A stretch of DNA of 64,000 nucleotides, from the NCBI RefSeq assembly GCF_003286085.1, contig NW_020825322.1, positions 1,922,001 through 1,986,000 on the forward strand, read 5' to 3'. Positions 37,481-48,529 of the stretch are shown here, piece after piece. Made by a program: the position numbers and the translations under genes. Source of the stretch: Drosophila persimilis. Taxonomy: Eukaryota > Arthropoda > Insecta > Diptera > Drosophilidae. Under the pieces are notes generated by a model that saw only the letters and a list, made by a program, of their open reading frames with translations, was not told the DNA's origin and made no database searches. Within the stretch, counting starts at the first letter, position 1. Each line of letters begins with the position of its first letter.

Positions 37481-39289
37481 TTACCCATGCGCCGCACCGT
37501 TGTTGCTGTTGCCTTGACTGTGATGTGACGGCTGTGGATGGTGCGGGTCCTCGCTGGGCGTAGGAGGCTGGTCGCGACGGGGCGGCATCCGCTCGTTGAC
37601 GGCATCGAGGCCCTTGGCCTCCGCGAACGAGGTAATCTTGTGGTTGGGCGAGAAGCCCTGCATGGCATTCTTGAGCGACTGCTTGCCACCGGAGAGGGCG
37701 CCGAGGGGCAGGGCGCCCGTCGGCGTCAGGCCCTTCAGCTGGAGGACACTCTCGGACTCCTCGCGCAGCACGGAGAAGACGCGCGCCATCTTGCCAATGG
37801 CCCGGATCTTGTTGCGTATGACCTCCTTGCGCGCCGCCGCCTCGTCGTCCGAGAGCGGCTCCTCGCTCTCCTCGGTCATCAGCTCGTCGTCGGAGCAGAT
37901 GTTCAGCACGTTCACCAGCATCTCGGTGACCTTCTCGCCCACGAAGGGCAGCGACCAGGTGAACACGTCCATGAAGTTGGGAAGCCAGTAGGGGTGCGGC
38001 GAGCAGTTGAACTGCCGGATGTTCATCACGTTGTTCTCGTACTTCAGCACCGCCGCCTTGTTGTTGTACACATCGAGATAGTTGGGCGCCGAGAAGATGG
38101 TGATCAGCGAGGGGAAACCGGTGGTCTGGCTCTTGCGGTACATGCGGTAGCCGGCGTCCTGCGCCTCGTGCGCCCGGATGATCGACAGCAGATTGTTGTT
38201 CTGCAGGAAGTCGCAGCAGGCGGCATAGCTGTAGAAGTACGAACAGCCCCGCACCGAGTTGTGCGTGTAGAAGTCCGAGTTCTTCTCGTTCCCGAAGTCC
38301 TCCAGCGGATCGGACCACAGCAGGTCGCACATGGGGCCGAAGGCGGGTGGCTCCTTGAAGCGGTCGAGCCGCCGTATGTCCTCCAGCTCGTGTATCTCCG
38401 GCGACAGGCCGCCGTGCACGCACAGGAACTGTTGGTTCATTAGCGCCGCCAGCGGCAGGCAGTCGAACGCGTCCATGCACGCGTCGTACACGCGCTCCGA
38501 GTACTTGATCTTGCACTCCTGCTTGAAGGTGAAGTACTCGGTCAGGTGCCGGCACTCGTGGTTGCCGCGCAACAGGAACAGCGTCTGCGGATAGGTGATC
38601 TTCAGCGACCACAGATACAGCACGCACTCGATGCTGAAGTAGCCTCGGTCCACATAGTCGCCCAGGAAGAGATACTTTGTGGTGGCCGGCGAACCGCCCA
38701 CCTCGAACAGCTTCATGAGATCGTAGAACTGGCCGTGTATGTCCCCACAGACCGTCACCGGCGCCTCGATGTCGATCATGGTTTTCTCCTGGCGCAGCAG
38801 CGCGGCTCCGTCCTGGATGATCTTAAGGGCGGGCGCCTCCTCGATGCGCCCCTCCAACACAAAGTGCTGCTTCAGGACGTCGTGATTGGGTTTGCCCGTG
38901 CGCGGATCGAAGACCTCGGCCAGCGTCAGCTTGTGGCTGGGTGGAAAGGGGACACTGTCCACTACACGCTCTTTGGTGTTGATCGCCGTATGGCCGCCAT
39001 GGGGCTTGCCCTGCTTTGTAGGGCTACCGTCGTGGTCCGCGGCGTTCGAGTTGCTAGCGTTGGCGTTGGCGTCAGCGTTGGCGTTGGCACTGGCCTGGGA
39101 GGAGGAGGAAGTGGCAGCGGCCGCAGAGGTGGCGGCATTGCCAGCAACAGTGGAAGAGCCAACGTCACCAGCCGCAGCGGCGGAGGAGCTGTTGGCGTCT
39201 GTAGCATCAGCGGTGGAGGCGTTGCTGGCTCGCTGCTGGCTGGCACTTGTTGCCACTTGGCTGTCGCTTGATTGATTATTCGAAGACAT
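37481..39289 (-). CDS. Pp2B-14D: Pp2B-14D, calcineurin A catalytic subunit
   Basis: Calcineurin A is the Ca2+/calmodulin-dependent serine/threonine phosphatase that works with calcineurin B. A single uninterrupted exon encodes 602 residues. Residues 1-105 are a Ser/Ala/Asn-rich tail, followed by the PPP catalytic domain. It has the metal and active-site motifs GDIHGQ (182-187), GDYVDRG (210-216) and RGNHE (241-245). The calmodulin-binding segment is [20 protein letters not shown] (about 487-506), and the autoinhibitory segment begins [17 protein letters not shown] (about 552). The tail PPTPSEDP and the start MSSNNQSS identify Pp2B-14D rather than CanA-14F. An in-frame ATG 24 codons upstream (39361) exists, but the MSSNN start matches the known protein. 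A 1082-bp part (37572-38653) is identical to CanA-14F. A motif 1 promoter lies about 550 bp upstream. Confidence 0.95.
   Translation of the reverse strand: MSSNNQSSDSQVATSASQQRASNASTADATDANSSSAAAAGDVGSSTVAGNAATSAAAATSSSSQASANANADANANASNSNAADHDGSPTKQGKPHGGHTAINTKERVVDSVPFPPSHKLTLAEVFDPRTGKPNHDVLKQHFVLEGRIEEAPALKIIQDGAALLRQEKTMIDIEAPVTVCGDIHGQFYDLMKLFEVGGSPATTKYLFLGDYVDRGYFSIECVLYLWSLKITYPQTLFLLRGNHECRHLTEYFTFKQECKIKYSERVYDACMDAFDCLPLAALMNQQFLCVHGGLSPEIHELEDIRRLDRFKEPPAFGPMCDLLWSDPLEDFGNEKNSDFYTHNSVRGCSYFYSYAACCDFLQNNNLLSIIRAHEAQDAGYRMYRKSQTTGFPSLITIFSAPNYLDVYNNKAAVLKYENNVMNIRQFNCSPHPYWLPNFMDVFTWSLPFVGEKVTEMLVNVLNICSDDELMTEESEEPLSDDEAAARKEVIRNKIRAIGKMARVFSVLREESESVLQLKGLTPTGALPLGALSGGKQSLKNAMQGFSPNHKITSFAEAKGLDAVNERMPPRRDQPPTPSEDPHHPQPSHHSQGNSNNGAAHG
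37572..38653 (-). repeat. 1082-bp direct repeat within Pp2B-14D, identical to CanA-14F
   Basis: Compared block by block by eye, this stretch has no difference from 48624-49705. It codes for most of the catalytic domain, the calmodulin-binding segment and the autoinhibitory segment. The first mismatch upstream in the gene is at 38654 (synonymous). At 37571 the sequences diverge at once. Confidence 0.93.
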
Positions 39290-39834
39290 GGCTGATGCTG
39301 GAGTTGGAGCTGCTCCTCTGGATTGGAGCTCTCTCCACTTGACTGCGTTCTCCGACTCCAAATCCTCTCACTCTCTCTCTCTCTCTCACCCACTCACACT
39401 CCCTTGCACTCACACACTCTTTCTTTCTCTCTCTAACCGTTCCCGTTTCGTTTGAGTTCGCGTTGGCGTTCCTCTGGTTCCTGTTCCTGTGTGACTATTC
39501 CTGTCCCTGTTCCACCTCCTGGCTCAATTTCCACGAACACACATACACATACAAAACAACCCACACACACTGGCACTTTTTACTGCTGCGCTGCTGCTGT
39601 TGTTGTTGCTTTTGTTGCTGCGCTGCTTTTACTGCTGCTGCTGCTGTTGTTGGAGCTTAGCCGCTTTATCGCCTTCCAGCTTTGATTTAAGCAAATTAAC
39701 AGTTTCGTTGTTGTTGCTGCCACTGGCCGTGTTCGTTATGCGCTGTTTTTACTCAACAACAATCATATTCACTTAGTATTTTGTGTATTTTCGCTTCGTC
39801 TTGACCCTGCAGACGTCGTAATTTCTCTCTCGCT

Positions 39835-39915
39835 AGCAGTGTGACCGCGGATTTATCGTTAAAACTGCCGTCCGCCCTCGGCAATATACCGAAATATACC
39901 GTCTGATTTTAAAGA
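39835..39915 (-). promoter_or_regulatory. Pp2B-14D core promoter module: motif 6 repeats, degenerate DRE, Ohler motif 1
   Basis: On the minus strand the order is ggtatatttcggtatatt, a decayed DRE (aacgataa), then cggtcacactg at 39837-39847. About 75 bp aligns with the Arp2 promoter at 32909-32986 with only scattered differences. It is in the same orientation relative to its gene. Confidence 0.75.
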
Positions 39916-39949
39916 TATACCGTAAATATACTGACGAATTCAAGTTTCC

Positions 39950-40085
39950 TCGTTTTTGATATTCCGTGGAATATTGCTAGCTAGATAGATCTCTCAGTGC
40001 TGCCCACATATTTTTATCCGATTAATGAATCATTTTTCTACTTGACTGGTTTATTTGAAATACTTGACTTTCATTATTTTTGCCT
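39950..40085. repeat. Noncoding direct repeat upstream of Pp2B-14D, copy 1
   Basis: Contains gctagatagat, tgcccaca, tatcc and attaatgaatcatttttcta followed by cttgactgg. The same words occur in the same order about 418 bp further on. Confidence 0.7.
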
Positions 40086-40369
40086 CAATTTTGGTTCCTC
40101 AACAACAATATAGCGTCTCGTTATGATAAAAAAAACGAACTTAGCCCACTTCAGCCCCCTCTATTTAAATAGTTCAACTACTTCAGGTAAATGGCTAAAC
40201 ATATTAACGATTGTAAATTCTTCTTGCAGATCCATGCCATTTTTCCTTTGAACTTCAAAAAAACACCCCATATCATCAATTTTCAATGATTTCGGTGGAA
40301 AATTGAAATGCCCCCTTGGCTTATAATAGGTTAATCGTTCACCGTCAAGGATGGGAAATCATATTGCCT

Positions 40370-40505
40370 AATTTTGAGGTTCCGTCAAGTATTATAAGCT
40401 AGATAGAACATTTAGCCATGCCCACACAATTATATCCAATTAATGAATCATTTTTCTACTTGACTGGATTATTTTAACTACTTGCTTTTATTCTTGGCTA
40501 ACTAA
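40370..40505. repeat. Noncoding direct repeat upstream of Pp2B-14D, copy 2
   Basis: Contains agctagatagaac, tgcccaca, tatcc and attaatgaatcatttttcta followed by cttgactgg (core at 40439-40467), parallel to copy 1. Confidence 0.7.
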
Positions 40506-41452
40506 GACATTTTTGACGATTCATTGGTGAAAAGAAATGTTGCTACAGCAACATGTTGATTTTTTTGATGATTTTCATTGGCCGAAAGCATAAATTCATC
40601 GATCCGTTTTAAAACCGTTTCTGTTACCAAAACCGGTTCCGTTAATGTGCAGTATTTTTCAACCTGTGGAAAAGAGCACCCAACACATGAAAAACTAAGT
40701 TTATATGGATATATTATATGTGGTGTATATCAAACACATATTAAAACTAACTTATCAATACCAATTTTAGGGGTATTAATAATTTGCATAATTTAAAAGT
40801 ATAGAATGAGTCTGATTATTGCCTACCGGTTCAAAGAGAACCTTAACCGATTAAAAGAGAGCGAAAATGAGCCCAGTGGTGTGCGCCAAATATAACTTTT
40901 TTTAAAGTGAGCGACAAGGAGTCAAGTTTCATCATTATCGTGGGTATATTTTAACACCCCCTGGTCCAAAACGGGTTGATTGCATTTTTGTTGTTCATGA
41001 AGGGATGTGATATTCCTTGATATTCAATTTAGTATCACTAGCTAGCTTAGCTACCTTAGCACTGAAAAAATAATTTTATCAGACAATCTAATCAATTTTA
41101 TACAAGAATGGCTCATTGTAAGTACAGATCTTATTTGAATTGTCTATAAACTAAGGTTTCAACGAAAAAGGTCAACAAAAATGTCCAATAAATTCATTGT
41201 GTACATGGTACACATTTACTACATTCTAACTACATAATTAATGTACACAGTGACACCTAAAAACACTAGAGAATATAAGAAAATACTCAAAAATACTATA
41301 AAAAGTATCCATTGGAAGCAGGCTGTCCCTCAGAAGTACATATACCGAAATATACCGTTGCGATTTTCCGTTAACAGACTTCGTCGACAGGAATCTCAGA
41401 TTAAAAACGAGGGGGAACGTTGTGAGTTGCTGCGGACACCGTAACTCTACAG

Positions 41453-42478
41453 TTATACCCGATACTAAGTCAGTATGGCTCTCCTCCGGAAGACGCCGCA
41501 AATATTAAACGACACGACAAAGAGTGCGAGAGAGACAGAAAATCAGTCTGAGCGTGACGTCGGGCGCTGCGTAGCCACTGCAAATTGATTTCTTGCTTTT
41601 GGCTACAAAAATCCGATCCAAAGATCCGATCTGATCCAGATTCAGCAACCGGATAGATATGGTCATTCTCTATGATTCTGCGTTTTTAGTTTTCTCGAAT
41701 CTGCAATATTGTGGATGCAACAGATTTTCGTCCTTTGTGTGGGCGGAAGGGGGTGGGGCGAAATTTTGAGATATACGTTTTATAGTGAGATCTAACAGAA
41801 GTGCGGATACCAAATTTGGTTACTCCAGATTTTCATCCTTTGCGGGGGCGGAAGGGGGTGTGGCAAAATTTTGAAACAAACTCGTCTCGGTCCGATATAT
41901 TAGGAGTGTGGATACTAAATTTGGTTGCTCTAGCTTTTATAGTCTCTGAGATCTAGGCGCTAATGTTTTACTCTAAGCAAAGCCGCCTATGCTACCTGTG
42001 TGTTAGAGAGAGACAGGGCGAGAAAAAATGAAATTGTTTTCTTGATGCTGGCTATAATAATAATACGATCCAATTCAGATTCTGCAGTCTAAAAGATATG
42101 GTCATTCTCTACGATTCTGCGATTTTTGGTTTTCTCGTATCTTTAAAATTGTGGATGCTACAGATTTTCGCACTTTGTGGAGGCGGAAGTGGGCGGGGCA
42201 AAGTTTTGAAATATTTTTGTAGCAGTGACATATCACAGAAGTCTGGATCCAAAACATCGTTGCTCTAGCTCTTATAGTCTTTGAGCATTAGGCGCTGAAG
42301 GGGACGGACAGACGGACGGACGGACAGACAGACATGGCTCAATCGACTCGGCTATTGATGCTGATCAAGAATATATATACTTTATAGGGTCGGAAACGAT
42401 TCCTTCTGGACGTTACACATATCCACTTTTACCACAAATCTAATATACCCCAATACTCATTTTGAGTATCGGGTATAA
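41453..42478. mobile_element. 1.03-kb dispersed element with 14-bp terminal inverted repeats
   Basis: The ends ttatacccgatact (41453-41466) and agtatcgggtataa (42465-42478) are perfect inverted repeats. Inside are two diverged tandem units: a block starting near 41637 (agatatggtcattctctatg, gcggaagggggtggggc) and its relative near 42060 (agatatggtcattctctacg, gcggaagtgggcggggc). Near the right end are a (gacg/gaca)n tract and the gatcaagaatatatatactt / tatagggtcggaaacg motif, which I know from interspersed repeats in several Drosophila genomes. There is no coding capacity, so it would be non-autonomous. The family name is not certain. Confidence 0.75.
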
Positions 42479-43059
42479 TAAACATTCGACGTGAAAGTAC
42501 CCTTTAAGTCTAATTTCATTCTGCCATCAGCTTCACAAAATGTATTTTTTTTAGAAGATTTACAACGAGAAAGTTGCTGATTGAATTGCTTGGTAAAGCT
42601 GTTATTGAGTATTGTTTGAAGGTCTCAAAATTGTACAAATAAAATAAACGTATAAATGCAATAAAACAACACTTAGACAATCCTATAGAAAAATGGTTAA
42701 AATAACGAAAGAAAATATTTTTCTTTTGAAAATCTAGATTTATAAGCTATTAAAACAGCAATATATATAAAGTTTATTACTGTGCACAATAAAGATGCGG
42801 ATCCAGTTCCAGTTCACTTTTCAGCAGAGCGGTGAATGTCGTCGTTATCTATGAATGGCTAGCAGGTTTGCATAAAACAGGTGCTTCCACATGCAAACTT
42901 TTTTGGCACATATCTATTATTACTGTCAAAATTATGTTGCCAAATTTTTTAACTGTGCCCTGGCATACGGCGAAATTTGTTGCAGTTAACTAAAACTGCC
43001 AGCAGTAAATTCTGGATAAATCTATGGCCTGGAGGCGCCAACTAGCAACACTTATCGAT

Positions 43060-43290
43060 ATACATGCTTTCGATACTTCGAGGTACGCGCCACAGCGCGA
43101 TGGGCAGCCGTTATGTTTCGAACTCTGAAATTCCCAGGGGGACTTCCCCCATACACAAACGAACTTTTAGAGGAAATAATAAATGTGCGCGCATTTTATT
43201 CTCAGGATAGGTACTTGTATATTTTTTTTAATGTTTTTGTATTGTTTTCTCAGTTTTTTTGTTTGTTTTGTTTTTGTTGTTAATATTAAT
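43060..43290 (+). other. Orphan DRE promoter followed by a short ATG frame
   Basis: A perfect DRE tatcgata (about 43063-43070) follows tagcaacact. About 45 bp downstream an ATG at 43113 opens a protein-like frame, MFRTLKFPGGLPPYTNELLE and then EIINVRAFYSQDR, which soon runs into T-rich sequence with low-complexity residues. A weak donor-like AG|gtactt lies at its end. It could be the first exon of a gene whose other exons are lost or elsewhere, or a remnant. I do not recognise the protein. Confidence 0.3.
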
Positions 43291-46200
43291 TATGTTAATA
43301 ACATTGATAATCATTTGGTTTTCTTTGTTTTATTCGCTTAATGTTAAAACTTGTTGTCTGCATTTTGTTGTTGTTGTCTTCTTCCATCTTCCCTTGTAAA
43401 TTAATTTGTTAATCTCCGGATTGGATACAACGTATTTTTGTTGTTGTCACAACAGCGCAATTTTTAAGTAATCTTTTTGCCAGCCATCTGCCTATGCAAT
43501 ACATTTATAAATCCCATATACATAATCCTACATATGTATATATGTATATATACATATGTACATATATATACATACATATGTATATATGTACATATAATAA
43601 TGCATTCACTGTTAAATTTGTTTATTTATTCACTTTTTGTTTTGGTTTAATAATAAAATTGAAAATTTTTAAGAGATTTATCTAGATGTGATGTTTTTTT
43701 TTTCTTGTTTGTTAATTTGTTATGTTGCATTTTTAATATTATTTCATTATTTTTAAATATAAGTATATAAACTTTTTGCTTTGACAAAGTTTCTCCAACT
43801 TATAATTATCATATATATTATATATAAATAAATGTTTAAATATATATAAAATATGCATTTAAATTGATTTATCCAAAAGGTAAAGTTTTAATTCTTTTTT
43901 TCATGGGGTTTTCTTCATCATCTTTATTTTTTTCTTTTCTTTCTGTTTTCATTTGTTTATAATATATATGTATATTAAATTGTTTTGTTTTTTTGTGTAA
44001 AGTTTTTAAAGCATTTGAGGGCAGGAAGTAGATGTTGAAAAATACATGTATCAAAAAAATGATGAAAGGATTTTTCACTTGCACTGGAGATTAATCCAAA
44101 ACTAGAACGAGAAACTTTCCCTATTCATTTTCTTTGTTTGTTTTGTTTTCTTTTTTTTATCATATACATATGACTACATAACTTATAAATTCGTTAAGGA
44201 ACAACAGAATCATTAACAAAATTGATGTATTTAAAACGAGTTAAGTATCTGATTTGATTGTACTTCATAGCTCATCATAGTTCAAGCTAATCAACAAATT
44301 AACAAACGGCTAGAAATGGTCAACAAAAGCCTCGAGACGAAACCTAAAAAATATTTGAAATAGTTGAATGTTTGATGTGCTTTTTTCGATTTCAAACTTA
44401 AAACAGAATGGAGGATTTTTGGTTTTTTCATTTTGTTTTTTCTTTTACCGTATATCTAAATATATGTAGAGATTTTTTTGGTTTTTGATATTTTCGTTAA
44501 AAGGAAATTTTTTCTTTGCTGTAATTTGTAATTTTTATGCACTTTTCTTTTTTGTGTCTTTTTTTATATTTCATATTCATATTTTGGTGTAGTAGAAAAT
44601 GTACCGTTAAAAAGTGTGGTTGGTTTTTGTTTTTTTTTTTTTCTTAGGTCATTGAAAAGAGATAGAGACGAGATTGAGAGTGAGTGAGACGAGACAGACG
44701 AGAAAAAGAATCGAAGTCAAGGTCGAAGTTGGAGTTGAAGTTGAAGTTGAGAGCTTTTGAGTGAGCCTTGGGCCTGGAGAGTAGTGCAGATGGGAGAGGA
44801 GAAAGCTTGGAGAGTTTGTGAGATAGAGAGGAGAGTCGTTATCGTTATCGTTAATTTCTTTTGCTTTTTGTTTAGTTTTTTAGGCTTTCGTGTATATAGT
44901 ATAAAAGTATTTGTTTGCCGTATATTAATCGCTTAGTCGTAATATTTTAGATTCTCATTATTTCTTTTTTTCCTTGCCGTATAGTATGTGTATATTAATT
45001 TAATTTCTTTTTTTCTTTTCTTTACTTTTGTTTAGAAGAGCGCGCTAATTTGTATTGCTGGTATTGCGGGAAACGTTCTCGGAGGAGAAAAGTATACTGT
45101 TTATATACCATACATATGTAAATACATATTGTGTGTATGTATTGTGGGTAGCGGTAGTAATTTGATTTGTTAAAAATGTCTCATTTGACGCAATTTACTT
45201 TTAAAAATAATAGTAAGAGCTTTGAGGTTGCTGTAATCCATTATTGGCTGTAATTATTGTTTATATATTCATATATATGTATATGTATATATATATATAT
45301 TCATTATTATTTGTATTGGTTTTCTTCATCGGTTTCGTTTCTTTTTTCTCTTGAATTGAAATGCATAAACTTGTTGTAAACTTTTCTGGTTTTTTGTTGA
45401 GTGTGTCTGTCTGTCGCTGTCTTTGTCTGTGTCTTGTTTTGTTTTGTGTGTGTGAAACGCTTAACTTTAAACTGCTTTATATATAGGTATTGTATGTAAA
45501 TATATATATAAATGTAAATCATTTGTAACCATCATTTAACTGCTTGATAACGCTGCTGCTGCTGCGCATGGGCACGACGCACGATGCACGACTGTACCTG
45601 CTGCTCTCACTTTTTTGCTCTCAGTGCGCGCATGCGCGCTTCCTGCCATCACTAACAACTTATTCGAATTTGTCAACGGTATTTTCTTTAATTATTTTTG
45701 TTTGTTTGTTTTTACTGCACTTGTGATTGCTGTTTGTTGCTGATGCTTCTGCATTTGTATTGTATATTCTCGGCCCTCTCCCTCCTTACTGGCTTTCGTC
45801 ACCGGCTCGGCTCGGCTCCGCCTCAATTTTTGCAAATATTTATATATGTATTCTGTTTGGGCACACTCGTGTTCGTGTATGCGTTTCTCTTAGGCATATG
45901 TGTGTAGGTATATTCCATTTCATTATAAAGTACTTCAAATTGCTATAAGTTTGCATTTTGTATTACGATTTTCTATAAATCTTTAAATTGGGTTTCTTTC
46001 TCTTGGATTTTGTTGTTTTTGTCGTCTTTTCAAAGTTGAAAACTTATTTTTTTTTTTCGTTTTGTTGCTTTTTCTTTAACATACTTTCTTTTTAATTTTT
46101 GTAAACGTTATTTGCTTTCATTTTTGTTGCTGTTTGTTTTCGTTTTTTTTTTTAATTTTCCTTTCTTGTTGGTTGTATAATTTAAACTTAATAGTAAATT

Positions 46201-47280
46201 CACATAGTTTGGTTTTTGGTTTTAATTATTTTCCCTTACTTTTTGTTTGTAGAATATAATTTTATTTTGTTGTTTAAGAAAACTTTTTGCACGCCCCTTT
46301 GTCACATGCTCGTATATTTTTCTCCCTTTCTTCTTTTTCATTTTAATAAATTCATTTAATTAAATTACTTATGGCCTATAGAAAAAAGTGTAGTAAACAA
46401 TATAAATATACAATATATATAGTTGTATATATATACATATATATATATGTATATATATATATAGATATAAAAAAACAACATAAGTAGAAGTAGAAACAAC
46501 AATTTAGTTTATAAATATATATATTTATGTATTCATACTATGCTCGCTGATTGTGTGTGTGTGTTTTTGTTTGTGTGTGTATAAATAGTTTACAATAAAT
46601 ACAAATTATAAAAAGGATAACAAGAAATATATGTATAGTATGTATTTATATATATAAAAAAAGGTTTATAGAATAATAACTAAGAAATATAACAAAATTC
46701 CCGTTTGCACACAATTTTCACTTTTCGTTTTTTGCTTTAGTTTTTTCGCACTATCCAAATCTTCAACATGATCGATTGACTGTTAATAACTAAAATTCCT
46801 TTAAGTATAAAAAGGATTCTGCACACGACAACGACAACAACGCAGGCGCAAATGTCAGAGAGTTTCAGAAAAAAGGGCTATTGGATGGGATGGGATGGTG
46901 ATGATGATGGTGGATGAGATGAGATTCATGTGGAGCCTGGATGCAAATCGTGGAAAATCAAGGGAATCATTCAATTCGATTCAGATACTCTCTCGCCTCT
47001 CTGTGTTTGTACTAGTACCATTTGCACCTGCAATGTGCATCGGATGTGCAGCATTCCATCGGGTTGTTACTCGTACTATATAATATAATCCGCATATGTA
47101 TAATGTACTCGTATCTTGTATATCATTTATATAGTATTCAGCTAATGACTACGACAAAGATGGCACGTATATAAAGACCACATACACAATCACCAGATGA
47201 GAGAGAGTGTGAGGCGACAATGGCGGCGATAAAAACGCGAGGAACGATCTAACTTTAAGTGTGATCATCCTCTGCATTAA

Positions 47281-47324
47281 TGTGTGTGTGTGTGTGTGTG
47301 TGTGTGTCTGTCTGTCTGTCTGTG
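47281..47324. repeat. (TG)n followed by (TCTG)n compound microsatellite
   Basis: About thirteen TG units, then four TCTG units. Confidence 0.9.
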
Positions 47325-48340
47325 TGTGTTTTTGTGTGAGAGAGAAAGATTCAGATAAAGATATATATATATACATATATATATAAAGAGAGAGAGAGAG
47401 ACAGAGAGTGAAAGAGAGATAGAGATTCAGTCGTTTCTTGTTCTTTTAATAAAACATTGTAGTAAAATATTGTTGCTGTTGTAATTTGTTTGCTGTTGTA
47501 GGAAGTAGTTTTCTCTGTTGAAGAAGCCTTCTCCTTGGCCGTAATCTCCTACATAATACACCCGCGCACATATTTATATAATATATGTATGTATATAAGT
47601 CACCCAAGACGCCGCCGCCACACAACGAAAATAGTAGAATTCACTTTAGTATTAATCGTAGTTCCAGCTTAGTATTTATGCACTAGATGTAGATTCTGTT
47701 CACTTTTGATCTTATCTGTTTTCTGTTTGGTTTCGGGGGCGGGTGGGGGGCAAAGGGAGCGCCGCTGCTGCTGGGCTCATTTTTGTTTCAATTCGTTTTA
47801 CAATTAGTTAGCAAATATAATTTAAATTTACCTAATTTTCTTGGGGTGCAATGCTGCTGTCGAAGAGAGAGAGAGCCTCGCTTAGCTTTTACATTCGCTC
47901 TTTTTTGATATAATGTTGCACAAAATTGTTATATACATTTCTGTATATATTATAATATACATATATATGTATTGTATAATAATTCTATATTTCCTTTTCA
48001 ACTGCATTTATAATTAGCATCCACTTGGGAGGCTGGGTTTTCTTTATTTTTCTCTTTTTCACGTTTCATCATCCATTTCATTCTCTTCAATGCCGAAAAA
48101 ATTTTATTTTTTATTGTTTTCTGTGTGTTTCCGTTTCCTCTTCTCTCCACTTCATTCCAGTTGCAGTTTCCGCTGCGTTCCATTCCACTCGTTTCGATGC
48201 TGCGCTTGCGTGCAACCCTGGCATTCACTGTTATGAATGCTGTGTGTCTGCCTGTGTTTGTGTTTCTGTGTTTCTGTGTTTCTGTGTGTGTGTGTGTGTG
48301 TGTATTCTTTTACTGGCACTGAGCCGCTCTCTTGAGACTA

Positions 48341-48356
48341 TTTATTCCTATTTATT
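48341..48356 (-). terminator. Proximal poly(A) signals of CanA-14F
   Basis: Two AATAAA hexamers on the minus strand (48346-48341 and 48356-48351) lie 174-190 nt after the stop codon and would give a short 3' UTR. Confidence 0.5.
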
Positions 48357-48529
48357 TGCATTCTCCCTCCCAACAGTTTGCTTAACTTTCGACTACTAAG
48401 TGACATCCGCTCCCCAAGATCCCTAAAAAGCCCGAGATCCAATTCTCCGCTCCTCCAATCCTCTGATACAAACGATCGTTCCGATCGTCCCGCCGACTGC
48501 CGACTGCTGACTGCTGACTTGACTTAGAA

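Larger units (their letters stand above)
42480..48340. other. AT-rich intergenic region and distal 3' flank of CanA-14F
   Basis: Apart from the orphan segment near 43.1 kb, this stretch is T-rich on the plus strand (A-rich on the minus), with long poly-T tracts and (AT)n runs near 43540-43600, 45260-45300 and 46400-46470. No coding signal. It could contain an extended CanA-14F 3' UTR, which A/U-rich sequence in the sense orientation would fit. Confidence 0.55.

Noticed and set aside
37538-38443. Long plus-strand open frame (301 codons) antisense to Pp2B-14D, and its partner at 48692-49495
   Set aside because: It is the mirror of GC-rich third positions in the conserved catalytic exon. The composition (His/Val/Leu/Arg runs) is typical of antisense frames and the real protein is on the other strand.
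37269-38627. 452-codon minus-strand frame overlapping Pp2B-14D, with a 418-codon counterpart at 48423-49679
   Set aside because: Frame-shifted reading of the calcineurin exon. The Arg/Ala/Gly-rich translation has no domain.
39290-39361. In-frame upstream ATG extending Pp2B-14D by 24 residues
   Set aside because: MSSNNQSS is the start of the known fly protein, and the added residues do not resemble the family. Kept only as an alternative.
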